A stretch of 64,000 nucleotides of DNA from Rhodoferax sp. (GTDB lineage: Bacteria > Pseudomonadota > Gammaproteobacteria > Burkholderiales > Burkholderiaceae_C), in contig JAUXOA010000077.1 in assembly GCA_030682475.1 (NCBI GenBank), positions 1 through 64,000 on the forward strand, written 5' to 3'. Under the pieces are notes generated by a model that saw only the letters and a program-made list of their open reading frames with translations, was not told where the DNA came from and made no database searches. This document shows positions 52,910-62,545 of the stretch, piece after piece. Every line of letters starts with the position of its first letter. Positions within the stretch are counted from its first letter, which is position 1. The position numbers were made by a program, and so were the translations under genes.

Positions 52910-54166
52910 ATGGTGCAATTGAACAAGAAATCTATCGTCATCATCGTGGCCGGGGTAGTTGGCGTGGCGGGCTTGATTAGCGGCGCCTATTACGCCGGTC
53001 TGAAACAGATGTCCAAATCGCAGGGTACCGCGTTGCAGTTGCCGGTTGCCGGGCAGTTGAAAGCGGGTGAGCAAATGTCGCCGAATCATCCGGCGACGAA
53101 CACGCAGGGCGGACCGCAGCAGCAAGGCAAGGTGCAAGTCGACCCGAACGCTAAATTCACCCACTTTCGCGTCGGTAACCGCAATGTCAAATCGATGCTG
53201 CTGGATGGTAAATTGCTGTGGGTCGGCACCTCCGGCGGTGTGATTCGGTATGACACCAGTACCGACGACTATCGCTTGTTCGACTCCCGCAACGGCTTGC
53301 TGTCGAACGGCATATTTCACGTCAGCAAACTGGACGGCAAGATACTGGTCGGCACCTATGGCGGCGGCATGTCCTTGTACGATCAAGCCAAGGACACCTG
53401 GGAAAACTTCAATATCCCCGACGGCCTGGGCGATGCGTTCGTTTATGGCGCGCTGAAGGTGGCCAACGGTGACGTTTGGGTGGCAACCTGGTCGGGCGCC
53501 AACCGGATACGCGGCGGCGCGCTCAAGGATCGTTCCAAGTGGGATCTGTTCACGGTTGAAAACACCAAAGGTGGTTTGCTCAACGACTGGGTGTATGGCG
53601 TCGCCGAAGGCAAGAACGGTGAAATATGGATGGCAACCGAAGGCGGTCTGGTGCGCTACAAGGATGGCAAGTGGGACAACTGGAATCACGCCAAGGGCTT
53701 GGGTGCACCGTTTGACAAGGTCAAGGACGACATCAAGTTCAACAACGACCCGGCACAGGTGTCCGCGCATCATGCCAAGCAAAAAGAGGAAATGGGGTTG
53801 CAGGGCGTGAGTGTCGCTTACAACCCCAATTACATTATCGCGCTACAGGTGGACCGCGATGGCGTTGTCTGGGCCGGTACCTGGGGCGGTGGCCTGGCCC
53901 GTTTTGACGGCAAGACCTGGCGTAACTACACGGTTGCGGACGGTTTGCCCGGCAACCATGTGTTCATGCTGCATCAGGATGACAAGGGCGTGCTGTGGAT
54001 CGGCACCAACAATGGTCTGGCACGGCGCGAAGGCGATAAGTTTGTCGTCATGACGACCGAACAGGGTCTGTTTTCGAACAATGTGTTTTCGATGGCGACC
54101 GGTGCTGGCGGTGACCAGTGGATTGGCAGTTTTGGCGGCGTTGCACATTTGAAGCCGGGCAAATAA
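52910..54166 (+). CDS. Membrane-anchored Reg_prop beta-propeller protein
   Basis: A 418-residue paralogue of the previous protein. An N-terminal hydrophobic segment (IVIIVAGVVGVAGLISGAYYAG, residues 9-30) is followed by a flexible Gln/Pro-rich stretch and propeller blades with the WVGTSGGVIRYD and GGVWAGTWGGGLARFDG-type consensus. The anchor is not cleaved by a clear signal peptidase site. An insert of about 40 residues (KVKDDIKFNNDPAQVSAHHAK) precedes the last blades. AAGGAA precedes the ATG. The pair may act as sensor or docking platforms in the inner membrane and periplasm. Confidence 0.82.
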   Translation: MVQLNKKSIVIIVAGVVGVAGLISGAYYAGLKQMSKSQGTALQLPVAGQLKAGEQMSPNHPATNTQGGPQQQGKVQVDPNAKFTHFRVGNRNVKSMLLDGKLLWVGTSGGVIRYDTSTDDYRLFDSRNGLLSNGIFHVSKLDGKILVGTYGGGMSLYDQAKDTWENFNIPDGLGDAFVYGALKVANGDVWVATWSGANRIRGGALKDRSKWDLFTVENTKGGLLNDWVYGVAEGKNGEIWMATEGGLVRYKDGKWDNWNHAKGLGAPFDKVKDDIKFNNDPAQVSAHHAKQKEEMGLQGVSVAYNPNYIIALQVDRDGVVWAGTWGGGLARFDGKTWRNYTVADGLPGNHVFMLHQDDKGVLWIGTNNGLARREGDKFVVMTTEQGLFSNNVFSMATGAGGDQWIGSFGGVAHLKPGK

Positions 54167-54199
54167 ATAGACGTAAGCAGGTCTGCCGAGCCATGCCCC

Positions 54200-55240
54200 A
54201 TGGCGCTCATGCGTAAATATGTTTGCTATCTGGCGGCGCTGATGTTGCTGTCAACGCTGCTGGCTGGCTGCAAGAAAAATGAAAACACCTATGCAACGCA
54301 AGGCAAGGTGTTTGGCACCAGCGTCCAGATCAGCATTTACGGCGAATCGCAGGCGCGCGCAAACGTGCTGGGCACCAGGGTGCTGCAGGAATTCGAACGC
54401 TTGCACCACAAGTTCCATGCCTGGCAGCCGAGCGCGCTAACCGCGCTCAACGACAGCATCGCCCGTGGCGAAACCTTTCAAGCCGATGCCGAAATGGTGG
54501 ACCTGCTCAAGGCAGCCACCGCTCTTGCAGAAAATTCCGACAACACTTTCAACCCGGCGATTGGTCGTTTGATCCGCTTGTGGGGATTCCAGAGCAGCGA
54601 AATCACGCCGCAAGGGCCGTCGGCTGCGCAAGTAAAACGCTGGGTCGATGCCAATCCGCGCATGAGCGACCTGGTCTTTGACGGCACCCGGATTTCAAGC
54701 CGCAACAAGGCGGTCATGCTGGATCTGGGCGGTTTCGCGAAAGGCTATGCGCTGGACCGGGCCGCGCAGATTTTGCGCGCCGAGCAGGTCGAGGCGGCGC
54801 TGGTCAATATCGGTGGCAACATTCTCGCCATCGGTCAGCCCGGCGAACGCCCATGGCGGGTCGGCGTGCAGGATCCGCGCGGCGACGGGATGGTTGCCAG
54901 CGTGGACCTGCATGACAATGAAGCGATTGGTACCAGTGGCGACTATCAGCGTTATTTCATGCAGGATGGCAAACGCCGTCCGCACATTATCGATCCCAGA
55001 ACTGGCGAGCCGATTGATCTGGTCGCGTCCGTCACCATCATCACCGCCGGCGGCACCGATGCCGGCACGCGTTCGGACGGAAATACCAAACCGCTGTTTA
55101 TTGTCGGCCCGCAGCACTGGCAGGTGATGGCGCAGCGCCTGGGTTTAAAGGAAGTGATGCTGATTGACGTGAACCGAAATATTGAAATCACCCCGGCGCT
55201 GCGGACGCGGATGATATCGGAAAAGAAGAAGGCAGGATGA
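54200..55240 (+). CDS. apbE: FAD:protein FMN transferase (ApbE family)
   Basis: A 346-residue lipoprotein (lipobox LLAGC, Cys about 24). ApbE attaches FMN covalently to threonine or serine of partner proteins. The conserved LDLGGFAKGYALDRAAQIL, NIGGNILAIG and RRPHIIDPRTGEPIDLVASVTIITAGGTDAGTRSDG segments confirm the family. No obvious flavinylation target is encoded in the locus, so the partner may lie elsewhere or be one of the unassigned proteins. The next operon, ccm, begins 126 bases downstream. Confidence 0.9.
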   Translation: MALMRKYVCYLAALMLLSTLLAGCKKNENTYATQGKVFGTSVQISIYGESQARANVLGTRVLQEFERLHHKFHAWQPSALTALNDSIARGETFQADAEMVDLLKAATALAENSDNTFNPAIGRLIRLWGFQSSEITPQGPSAAQVKRWVDANPRMSDLVFDGTRISSRNKAVMLDLGGFAKGYALDRAAQILRAEQVEAALVNIGGNILAIGQPGERPWRVGVQDPRGDGMVASVDLHDNEAIGTSGDYQRYFMQDGKRRPHIIDPRTGEPIDLVASVTIITAGGTDAGTRSDGNTKPLFIVGPQHWQVMAQRLGLKEVMLIDVNRNIEITPALRTRMISEKKKAG

Positions 55241-55366
55241 CTGACTCAGTGTGGTGATGGACAAGATCGGATCGGCCCGCGGATTGATTCGCTATGCAGC
55301 CAGCCTTGCCGTCGATCAGTCGCACGTGCCTCATGCTGTACCATCCACCGCCAATGGGGGTGGCAA

Positions 55367-56002
55367 ATGACTTTGCAGGCGTATCAGCTTGCTTGCACAC
55401 GTGGCGAGCGAGAGCTGTTCAATGACATCAATTTTGAAATCAAGGCGGGCGATGCCATGCGCGTCGCCGGCACCAATGGCAGCGGCAAGACCAGTCTGCT
55501 GCGCATGCTGTGTGGTTTGACCTATCCGGCTGCGGGAGAAGTGCGCTGGTTCGGACGTAAACTGCGCGCGGTGCGCGAAGAATTCGGCAGCCAGTTGATC
55601 TATCTCGGCCATGCCAACGGCGTGAAGGACGATCTGCTTGCATGGGAAAATGTTGTCGTCGCTTCAACCCTGTCGGGTAATCCGGTCAGCCGCGACCAGG
55701 CGTATGACGCGCTGGAGGCGCTCGGTCTGGCCCGGGCCGCTGATCTGCCAACCCGGGTCTTGTCGCAAGGGCAACGCAAACGTGTCGCGCTGGCGCGGCT
55801 GTGGCTCGGCATGCACAAGCCCTTGTGGATTCTCGACGAGCCGTTCACGGCACTCGACCAGAAGGCGGTCACGGCGCTTTGCGGCACCTTGAACCAGCAC
55901 CTTGCGCAGGGCGGTATGGTGATTTACACAACGCATCAGGAAATCGATCTCAGCGCGCAACGCTTGCTGTATCTGGACCTGAGCCGGGACGCCACATGCT
56001 GA
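55367..56002 (+). CDS. ccmA: CcmA, ATPase of the heme exporter
   Basis: A 211-residue ABC ATPase of System I cytochrome c maturation. Walker A GTNGSGKTS, signature LSQGQRKRVALARL and Walker B LWILDEPFTALD are intact. CcmA works with CcmB, CcmC and CcmD to release heme-bound CcmE. The gene overlaps ccmB (ATGCTGA) and starts the ccm run. Confidence 0.95.
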   Translation: MTLQAYQLACTRGERELFNDINFEIKAGDAMRVAGTNGSGKTSLLRMLCGLTYPAAGEVRWFGRKLRAVREEFGSQLIYLGHANGVKDDLLAWENVVVASTLSGNPVSRDQAYDALEALGLARAADLPTRVLSQGQRKRVALARLWLGMHKPLWILDEPFTALDQKAVTALCGTLNQHLAQGGMVIYTTHQEIDLSAQRLLYLDLSRDATC

Positions 56003-56664
56003 AGGCACTCAACTGCATTATTCGGCGCGACCTGCTGCTGGCGTTTCGGCGCCGCTCGGACGTGCTCACCACCTTGTTCTTTTTTGTCATTGTGGCCACT
56101 CTGTTCCCGCTGGGGGTCGGGCCGGAGGCGGCGCTGCTGCGCACGATGGCGCCGGGCATTCTGTGGGTGGCCGCGCTGCTGGCGTCGATGCTGGCGCTGG
56201 GGCGCTTGTTTGCGCTGGATTACGAAGACGGGACGCTGGAGCAAATGCTGCTGGCTGCCGAGCCGTTGACGGTGATCGTGATCGGCAAGGTCATTGCGCA
56301 TTGGCTGGTATCGGGTCTGCCCCTGGTCTTGCTGGCGCCATTGCTCGCGGTGCAGTTTGACCTGCCGCGCGAGTCGGTTGCGGTACTATTTTTCAGCTTG
56401 TTGATCGGGACACCGGTATTGAGCCTGATCGGCTCGATCGGCGCCGCGCTGACGCTTGGTGTGCGCGGTGGCGGGGTCTTGGTATCGCTGCTGGTACTGC
56501 CGCTTTACATCCCCGTTCTCATCTTCGGTGCCGGTGCAGTGGGTGCGCAAGCCAGCGGTCTCGGCAGCAGCGCACATTTGTTGTTGTTAGGTGGTGTACT
56601 GGCAGGCGCAGCGGCGCTTGCGCCATGGGCCACGGCGGCGTCGCTGCGCGTTTCTCTTGAGTAA
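55996..56664 (+). CDS. ccmB: CcmB, membrane subunit of the heme exporter
   Basis: A 222-residue protein with six predicted transmembrane segments, opening MLKALNCIIRRDLLLAFRRR, the usual CcmB start. It forms the membrane part of the CcmABCD complex. The ATG at 55996 overlaps the ccmA stop; the frame is open further upstream only through ccmA. Confidence 0.93.
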   Translation: MLKALNCIIRRDLLLAFRRRSDVLTTLFFFVIVATLFPLGVGPEAALLRTMAPGILWVAALLASMLALGRLFALDYEDGTLEQMLLAAEPLTVIVIGKVIAHWLVSGLPLVLLAPLLAVQFDLPRESVAVLFFSLLIGTPVLSLIGSIGAALTLGVRGGGVLVSLLVLPLYIPVLIFGAGAVGAQASGLGSSAHLLLLGGVLAGAAALAPWATAASLRVSLE

Positions 56665-56784
56665 CGTGGTAAAATTCCTGCCCTGCAGAGGGACAATATC
56701 TGCAATCCCGCGCGCCTGTGCTCATGAACGACTATATTGCGCCAAGCAGCCGACCGAACCCTATTTCTGGAAGCACTAGCACCG

Positions 56785-57567
56785 GTGTCTATCTCTGACA
56801 ACATCCCGTCCGATACCCGCGAATCGAGCCGTATTCACTGGTTTAAATACGCGTCGCCGCAGAATTTCTTCTCGATTTCAGGAAAACTGATTCCCTGGTT
56901 TTCCGCCATTGCTGTGATTCTTGGCGTGATCGGTCTCTACGTCGGTTTTTTTGTGGCGCCGACCGATCACCAGCAGGGCGAGGCCTACCGCATCATCTTT
57001 CTGCACGTGCCGGCGGCCTGGATGGCGATGTTCATCTATCTGGTGATGGCATTCTGGGCCGCCATCGGCCTGGCTTTCAATACGCGCATGTCATCCATGA
57101 TGGCCAGTGCGCTGGCGCCCACCGGCGCCATGTTCGCCTTCCTCGCCCTGTGGACCGGCGCACTGTGGGGCAAGCCAACCTGGGGCGCCTGGTGGGTCTG
57201 GGATGCACGCCTGACGTCCACCTTGATCCTGCTGTTCCTGTACGTCGGCTTCATGGCGCTACAGGCATCCATTGACGAGCCGCGGCGTGCCGACAAGGCG
57301 GGCGCCATACTGGCCCTGGTCGGTGTCGTCAATGTCCCGATCATTTATTTTTCCGTGCAGTGGTGGAACACGCTGCACCAGGGCTCATCGCTCAATATGA
57401 AAGACGCGCCGACCATGGCGATGACCATGCTGCTGGGCATGCTGATCATGGCGCTGGCGTTCTGGGCCTACACCATTGCCGTGACGCTGCTGCGTGTGCG
57501 CTGCATCGTGCTGGAGCGGGAACGGCACACCGATTGGGTCAAACAAACCATGGAGGCAAAAAAATGA
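56785..57567 (+). CDS. ccmC: CcmC, heme-delivery protein
   Basis: A roughly 260-residue membrane protein that transfers heme to CcmE. Six transmembrane segments and the tryptophan-rich motif WGAWWVWDARLTSTLIL are present, flanked by conserved His (LHVPAAWM, WWNTLHQGSS). A GTG at 56785 is the preferred start; an open frame extends to a TTG at 56737. About 120 bases separate it from ccmB. Its stop overlaps ccmD. Confidence 0.94.
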   Translation: MSISDNIPSDTRESSRIHWFKYASPQNFFSISGKLIPWFSAIAVILGVIGLYVGFFVAPTDHQQGEAYRIIFLHVPAAWMAMFIYLVMAFWAAIGLAFNTRMSSMMASALAPTGAMFAFLALWTGALWGKPTWGAWWVWDARLTSTLILLFLYVGFMALQASIDEPRRADKAGAILALVGVVNVPIIYFSVQWWNTLHQGSSLNMKDAPTMAMTMLLGMLIMALAFWAYTIAVTLLRVRCIVLERERHTDWVKQTMEAKK

Positions 57568-57749
57568 TCTGGGGAAGCTGGAGTGATTTTTTTGCGATGG
57601 GCGGTTACGCCCTGTACGTGTGGGGTTCGTTTGTCGTCGTCTTCGGTTTCATAGCGGGTGAAGTCATGCTACTGAAGCAGCGCGGCAAGTCGATCCGCGC
57701 ACAACTGGCCAACGCGCGCACCCCCCATGCGCCGCGCACAAGGAGATAA
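57564..57749 (+). CDS. ccmD: CcmD, small heme exporter subunit
   Basis: A 61-residue single-pass membrane protein (MIWGSWSDFFAMGGYALYVWGSF), which helps release holo-CcmE. FFAMGGYALYVW is characteristic. It overlaps ccmC by ATGA and precedes ccmE by three bases. Confidence 0.9.
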   Translation: MIWGSWSDFFAMGGYALYVWGSFVVVFGFIAGEVMLLKQRGKSIRAQLANARTPHAPRTRR

Positions 57750-57752
57750 ACC

Positions 57753-58232
57753 ATGATGAAACCAAGGCATAAACGCCTGATCCTGATCGCTACCGGGCTG
57801 GCCACGCTGGCATTGGCGGCGTGGCTGGTGCTGTCGGCGTTCCAGAAAAACATGGTGTTCTTTTTCACGCCGACCCAGATCCTGGCCGGCGAAGCGCCGC
57901 AGGGCCGCAGCTTTCGCATGGGCGGCATGGTCGAGATGGGCAGTATAAAACGGCAGGCTGACGGCATGACCGTGGCTTTCACCGTGACCGACAATGCGCA
58001 GCGCATCCCTGTCCAGTACCGCGGCATTCTGCCCGACTTGTTCAAGGAAGGAAAAGGCGTGGTGGCACAGGGCAAGATGGGCAAGGACAAGCTGTTCCTG
58101 GCCGAAGAGGTGCTGGCCAAGCATGATGAAAACTACATGCCGCCGGAAGCCGCCTATGCGCTGGAAAAAGGCAAACAGGCCAACCAAGCCGCCGGCGTCA
58201 CCGGCGGCAATCAGACCAAGGACATCAAATGA
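57753..58232 (+). CDS. ccmE: CcmE, heme chaperone
   Basis: A 159-residue membrane-anchored chaperone that carries heme covalently on a His. The anchor is residues 8-28, the OB fold follows ([14 protein letters not shown]), and the heme-binding His124 lies in [12 protein letters not shown], with Tyr128. The tail is Gln/Asn-rich. Stop and ccmF start overlap. Confidence 0.95.
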   Translation: MMKPRHKRLILIATGLATLALAAWLVLSAFQKNMVFFFTPTQILAGEAPQGRSFRMGGMVEMGSIKRQADGMTVAFTVTDNAQRIPVQYRGILPDLFKEGKGVVAQGKMGKDKLFLAEEVLAKHDENYMPPEAAYALEKGKQANQAAGVTGGNQTKDIK

Positions 58233-60223
58233 TTCCCGAACTCGGTAATTTCTCGTTGATTCTGGCGCTGTGCCTGGCACTGGCACAGGGCACCCTTCCA
58301 ATCGCCGGGTCCTTTCGCGGCAATGAGCGCTGGATGGCGCTGGCGCGACCGGCGGCCACCGGACAGTTCGTGTTCATTTCGATCGCGTTTGCATGCCTGG
58401 TCTATGCGTTTGTCAGCAACGATTTTTCGGTGACCAATGTCGCAACCAATTCGAATTCGACGCTGCCGGTCTATTACCGCTTTGCCGCCTCCTGGGGCAG
58501 CCACGAAGGATCCTTGCTGCTATGGACCTGGATGCTGGTGATGTGGACGTTCGCGGTTGCCCGCTTTAGCCACCAGTTGCCGGACGAAACGGTGGCCCGC
58601 GTGCTGGGGGTGATGGGATTGGTCAGCGTCGGCTTCCTGAGCTTCATGTTGTTCACCTCCAATCCGTTTGACCGTCTGCTGCCGGGCGCCGTGGATGGAC
58701 GTGACCTGAATCCGCTGCTACAGGATTTTGGCATGATCATTCATCCGCCGCTGCTGTACATGGGCTACGTCGGCTTTTCGGTAGCCTTCTCGTTTGCGAT
58801 TGCCGCGCTGATGGGCGGTCAACTCGATGCCACGTGGGCGCGCTGGTCGCGGCCCTGGACGTTGGCGGCGTGGATGTTTTTGACGCTCGGCATTTTCATG
58901 GGCAGCTTCTGGGCCTACTATGAGCTCGGCTGGGGCGGCTGGTGGTTTTGGGATGCGGTGGAAAACGCTTCCTTCATGCCGTGGCTGGTCGGCACCGCGC
59001 TGATCCATTCGCTGGCCGTCACCGAAAAGCGTGGCAGCTTTAAGAGCTGGACGGTGCTGCTCGCCATCGTTACCTTCTCGCTGTCGCTGCTCGGTGCCTT
59101 CCTGGTGCGTTCCGGCGTGCTGACCTCGGTCCACGCCTTTGCCACCGATCCGCGCCGTGGCCTTTACCTGCTGGTGTTTCTCGCGATCGTGATCGGCGGC
59201 TCGCTGCTGCTGTATGCATGGCGTGCACCCAAAATCGGTCTGGGCGGCAAATTCAGCCTGTTCTCGCGTGAATCCATGCTACTGGTCAATAACGTCCTGT
59301 TGCTGGCGGCGGCCGGCACGGTCTTGCTGGGTACGCTGTATCCGCTGCTCCTGGATGCGCTGGGCCTCGGCAAAATCTCGGTCGGCCCACCGTATTTCGA
59401 GTCGGTATTCGTCCCCTTGATGATCCCGGTTCTGCTGCTGATGGCGGTCGGACCTCTCGTGCGCTGGAAAGACGCGTCCTTCAAGGATGTTTTGCACCGC
59501 CTGCGCTGGATCGCGCTGGGCGTATTGCTGTTTGCGGTGGCCGCGGCCTTGCTGTTTGCGCCATCGCCGATGGTGGTGCTCGGCGTCACGTTCGCGGTCT
59601 GGGTCTTGCTTGCCACTGCGTCCCACCTGTTGGAGCGACTACGTCGCGCACCGGCCGGCACACCGCTGTGGAAACGGATGTCCAGCCAGCCGCGCAGTTA
59701 CTGGGGCATGCTGGTGGCGCATGCCGGTATTGGCGTGTTCGTGATCGGCGTAACGCTGGTCAATGGCCTGGAGACCAGCAACGAGGTCGTCATGCGCGTG
59801 GGCGACACCACCAGCGCCGGTGGCTATACCTTCCGCATGACCGATCTGAGGGAAATCAAGGGCCCCAACTACATTGCCGAGCAAGGGACTTTCGACGTCA
59901 CGTACGGCGATAAAAAAATTGCGACCATGGCGGCGCAGAAACGGCTCTACACGGTGCAAAAGATGCCGATGACCGAAGCCGCGATTAACCGGGGTTTTAC
60001 GCGCGACCTCTATGTATCGATGGGTGAGGCGGCCAGTCAGGACTCCTGGATTGTGCGCGTCCAGCACAAACCCTTTATCAGTTGGATCTGGGCGGGTTGC
60101 CTGATCATGGCTTTGGGTGGTTTTTTAGCGGCGTCCGACCGCCGCTATCGCATGGCTTCACGCAAGCGGCAAGCGGCCGCACCGGAAGCAGTTGGCGTTC
60201 AGCCAATCACCGCTGCAATTTAA
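58229..60223 (+). CDS. ccmF: CcmF, heme ligation subunit
   Basis: A 664-residue polytopic protein of the heme lyase complex. [18 protein letters not shown] is the tryptophan-rich motif; [17 protein letters not shown]-like helix ([13 protein letters not shown]) supplies the His ligands. About 15 transmembrane segments, normal length. CcmF joins heme from CcmE to apocytochromes with CcmH/CcmI. Confidence 0.95.
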   Translation: MIPELGNFSLILALCLALAQGTLPIAGSFRGNERWMALARPAATGQFVFISIAFACLVYAFVSNDFSVTNVATNSNSTLPVYYRFAASWGSHEGSLLLWTWMLVMWTFAVARFSHQLPDETVARVLGVMGLVSVGFLSFMLFTSNPFDRLLPGAVDGRDLNPLLQDFGMIIHPPLLYMGYVGFSVAFSFAIAALMGGQLDATWARWSRPWTLAAWMFLTLGIFMGSFWAYYELGWGGWWFWDAVENASFMPWLVGTALIHSLAVTEKRGSFKSWTVLLAIVTFSLSLLGAFLVRSGVLTSVHAFATDPRRGLYLLVFLAIVIGGSLLLYAWRAPKIGLGGKFSLFSRESMLLVNNVLLLAAAGTVLLGTLYPLLLDALGLGKISVGPPYFESVFVPLMIPVLLLMAVGPLVRWKDASFKDVLHRLRWIALGVLLFAVAAALLFAPSPMVVLGVTFAVWVLLATASHLLERLRRAPAGTPLWKRMSSQPRSYWGMLVAHAGIGVFVIGVTLVNGLETSNEVVMRVGDTTSAGGYTFRMTDLREIKGPNYIAEQGTFDVTYGDKKIATMAAQKRLYTVQKMPMTEAAINRGFTRDLYVSMGEAASQDSWIVRVQHKPFISWIWAGCLIMALGGFLAASDRRYRMASRKRQAAAPEAVGVQPITAAI

Positions 60224-60232
60224 GGCCGACGC

Positions 60233-60760
60233 ATGAAACGATTTCTTTTGCCGCTCGGCCTGTTCGTTGCGCTGGTCGTGTTTCTCGGTATTGGGCTGCG
60301 TTTGAATCCACGCGAGATTCCATCCCCCTTCATCGGCAAACCGGCGCCAACATTCAACTTGACGCAATTGCATGAACCCACCAAAATGATCTCGCCCAAG
60401 GATATGGCGGGGCAGGTCTGGCTGTTGAATGTCTGGGCCTCGTGGTGCGTGTCGTGCCGCGTGGAGCATCCGGTGTTGATGGACTTGGCCCGGCAGGGCG
60501 TGGTGCCCATTTTGGGCCTTAACTACAAGGACGGGCGTGACGCCGGGGTCGGTTGGTTGCGTCAGTTCGGCAATCCCTACAAGGTGTCGGCATTCGATGC
60601 GGACGGCCGCGTTGGTATTGACTACGGCGTCTATGGCGTTCCTGAAACATTCGTCATTGACAAGCTCGGCGTGATCCGGATGAAGCATATTGGTCCGGTG
60701 AGCACCGAAGACATCAATAACAAAATCCTACCTTTGATTAAAGAGTTGAACCGTGCGTAA
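60233..60760 (+). CDS. ccmG: CcmG/DsbE thiol-disulfide protein
   Basis: A 175-residue membrane-anchored thioredoxin-like protein. Active site WASWCVSCRVEHP and the GVYGVPETFVIDKLGVI segment with the cis-proline fit CcmG/DsbE. It keeps CxxCH cysteines reduced for heme attachment. It overlaps ccmH by eight bases. Confidence 0.94.
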   Translation: MKRFLLPLGLFVALVVFLGIGLRLNPREIPSPFIGKPAPTFNLTQLHEPTKMISPKDMAGQVWLLNVWASWCVSCRVEHPVLMDLARQGVVPILGLNYKDGRDAGVGWLRQFGNPYKVSAFDADGRVGIDYGVYGVPETFVIDKLGVIRMKHIGPVSTEDINNKILPLIKELNRA

Positions 60761-61223
60761 ATTATTTTTTGGCTGTTTTTTTGCGCTATTGACTGCGCTC
60801 ACCCATGCCGGTGAAGCGCAACCGGTCGCCGCCAACCCGGCACTGGAAAAGCATGTCATGGCGATCGCCGAAGAGTTGCGCTGCCTGGTGTGTCAGAACC
60901 AGACCATTGCCGACTCGAGCGCCCCGCTGGCAGTCGACCTGAAAAATCAGGTGCGCGAAAAGCTCGAGCAAGGTATGTCGGACAAAGACATTCTCGACTA
61001 CATGGTGCAGCGCTACGGCGATTTTGTGCTGTACCGGCCACCGGTCAAGGTCACCACCTGGCTGCTCTGGTTCGGACCTTTTTTATTGCTGATCGGCGGC
61101 ATTGTGTTTCTCGGCCTGAAGCTGCGCCGTGGCCGTCCGCACGTTGATGCATTGCCGCAAGCCCAAATGCAGCGCGCCTCAGATCTGCTGCGCGCCACTC
61201 CCGAGATGAAAGAGACCCAATGA
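60753..61223 (+). CDS. ccmH: CcmH, thiol-disulfide component of the heme lyase
   Basis: A 156-residue protein with signal peptide, the active site LRCLVCQNQTIADS and a C-terminal membrane anchor (WFGPFLLLIGGIVFLGL). Equivalent to CcmL or the N-terminal part of E. coli CcmH. It binds apocytochrome and hands it to CcmF/CcmI. Confidence 0.95.
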   Translation: MRKLFFGCFFALLTALTHAGEAQPVAANPALEKHVMAIAEELRCLVCQNQTIADSSAPLAVDLKNQVREKLEQGMSDKDILDYMVQRYGDFVLYRPPVKVTTWLLWFGPFLLLIGGIVFLGLKLRRGRPHVDALPQAQMQRASDLLRATPEMKETQ

Positions 61224-62479
61224 CCGTATTTTTGATTGTCGCTGCGCTGTTGCTGGCCGCTGCCCTGCTTTTTGTTTTGCCGACGCTGCTGCGTAAAACG
61301 GCTGTTGTAAAGCCCCATGCGTTGCGCGATGAAGTCAATCTGACGGTGCTGCGCGATCAGTTGCGCGAACTCGATGCCGATCTGGCGGCCGGTACCATTA
61401 ATGCACCGGCCTATGAGAGCGCAAGGCAGGAACTGGAAAGACGCGTGGCCGAAGACGTGCAGCCCGGTGTGGCGAGCACCGGAGCCACAGCGGACAAGCG
61501 CTGGACTGCGGTGGGGGTCGGCCTGAGCGTACCGCTCGTTGCCGTGTCGCTGTATTTGTTGCTGGGCTCGCCCGCTGGACTCGACCCGACAAAGGTCACC
61601 GCACCGCAGGATCAAGCGCACGCGGTGACCGAGGAGCAGATCATCAACATGATTGGCGCCCTCGCACAGCGCCTGCAGAAGGAACCCGACAATGCGGAAG
61701 GCTGGAGCATGCTGGCGCGTTCTTACAATGCACTGGGTCGCTTCGGTGATGCCGCCGATGCCTATGGGCGCCTGGTGAAATTGGTCCCCGGCGACGCCGG
61801 TCTGCTGGCCGATTACGCCGACACCTTGGCCATGTCGTTGAACAAAAGCCTGCAAGGCGAGCCAGAAAAACTGATCGCCCGTGCATTGGCCGCCGACCCG
61901 AAAAATATCAAGGCGCTGGCCTTGTCCGGCAGTGCCGCATTCGAGCGGCGCGACTATCAAGGTGCCGTTACGCAATGGAAAAAAATTCTGCTGCTGGTGC
62001 CGCCGGAGTCTGATATCGCGCGTTCGACCGTGAACAGCATCGGCGAGGCGCAAGCTCAGGCCGGCCAAGCGGCCAGCGCGCAAGCACCGATGGCTGCAGC
62101 AGCAAGCGCACCGACAGCGGTGGCTGCTGGGGCCGGCGTCGAAGTTGCAGGGACGGTCGAACTTGACGCTGCCTTGCGCTCCAAGGTTGCCGCTACCGAC
62201 ACCGTCTTTATCTTCGCCCGCGCTGCGCAGGGTCCGCGTTTCCCCTTGGCGGTCTTGCGCAAGCAGGTGAAAGATCTGCCGGTGAGCTTTGTGCTCGATG
62301 ACAGCATGAGCATGGTTCCCGATGCCAAGCTGTCGGGCTTTCCGATGGTGGTGGTGGGCGCGCGTATTTCGAAGTCGGGTAGTGCCACACCCAGTGCCGG
62401 TGACTTCGAGGGCGTGACCGAGCCCGTGCGTCCCGGCGCGAAAGGTCTGAAAATCCGGATCAGTTCGCAGCGTCAATAG
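61220..62479 (+). CDS. ccmI: CcmI, TPR protein of cytochrome c maturation
   Basis: A 419-residue apocytochrome chaperone. Two N-terminal membrane segments (about 4-22 and 95-115) and TPR repeats (NAEGWSMLARSYNALGRFGDAADAYGRLVKL and following) are followed by a C-terminal domain with PRFPLAVLRKQVKDLPVSFVLDDSMSM. Length and layout match CcmI. It overlaps ccmH by ATGA. Confidence 0.92.
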   Translation: MTVFLIVAALLLAAALLFVLPTLLRKTAVVKPHALRDEVNLTVLRDQLRELDADLAAGTINAPAYESARQELERRVAEDVQPGVASTGATADKRWTAVGVGLSVPLVAVSLYLLLGSPAGLDPTKVTAPQDQAHAVTEEQIINMIGALAQRLQKEPDNAEGWSMLARSYNALGRFGDAADAYGRLVKLVPGDAGLLADYADTLAMSLNKSLQGEPEKLIARALAADPKNIKALALSGSAAFERRDYQGAVTQWKKILLLVPPESDIARSTVNSIGEAQAQAGQAASAQAPMAAAASAPTAVAAGAGVEVAGTVELDAALRSKVAATDTVFIFARAAQGPRFPLAVLRKQVKDLPVSFVLDDSMSMVPDAKLSGFPMVVVGARISKSGSATPSAGDFEGVTEPVRPGAKGLKIRISSQRQ

Positions 62480-62545
62480 ACGGCTTGCTAATTTCCGGGT
62501 TTTATACTCACAGCCATGCCTCACATTAGCAAAGGTCCTTACCCC

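Noticed and set aside
56667-56683. TGGTAAAATTCCTGC between ccmB and ccmC as a -24/-12 promoter
   Set aside because: Spacing fits, but both elements are poor, and it lies inside the ccm run.
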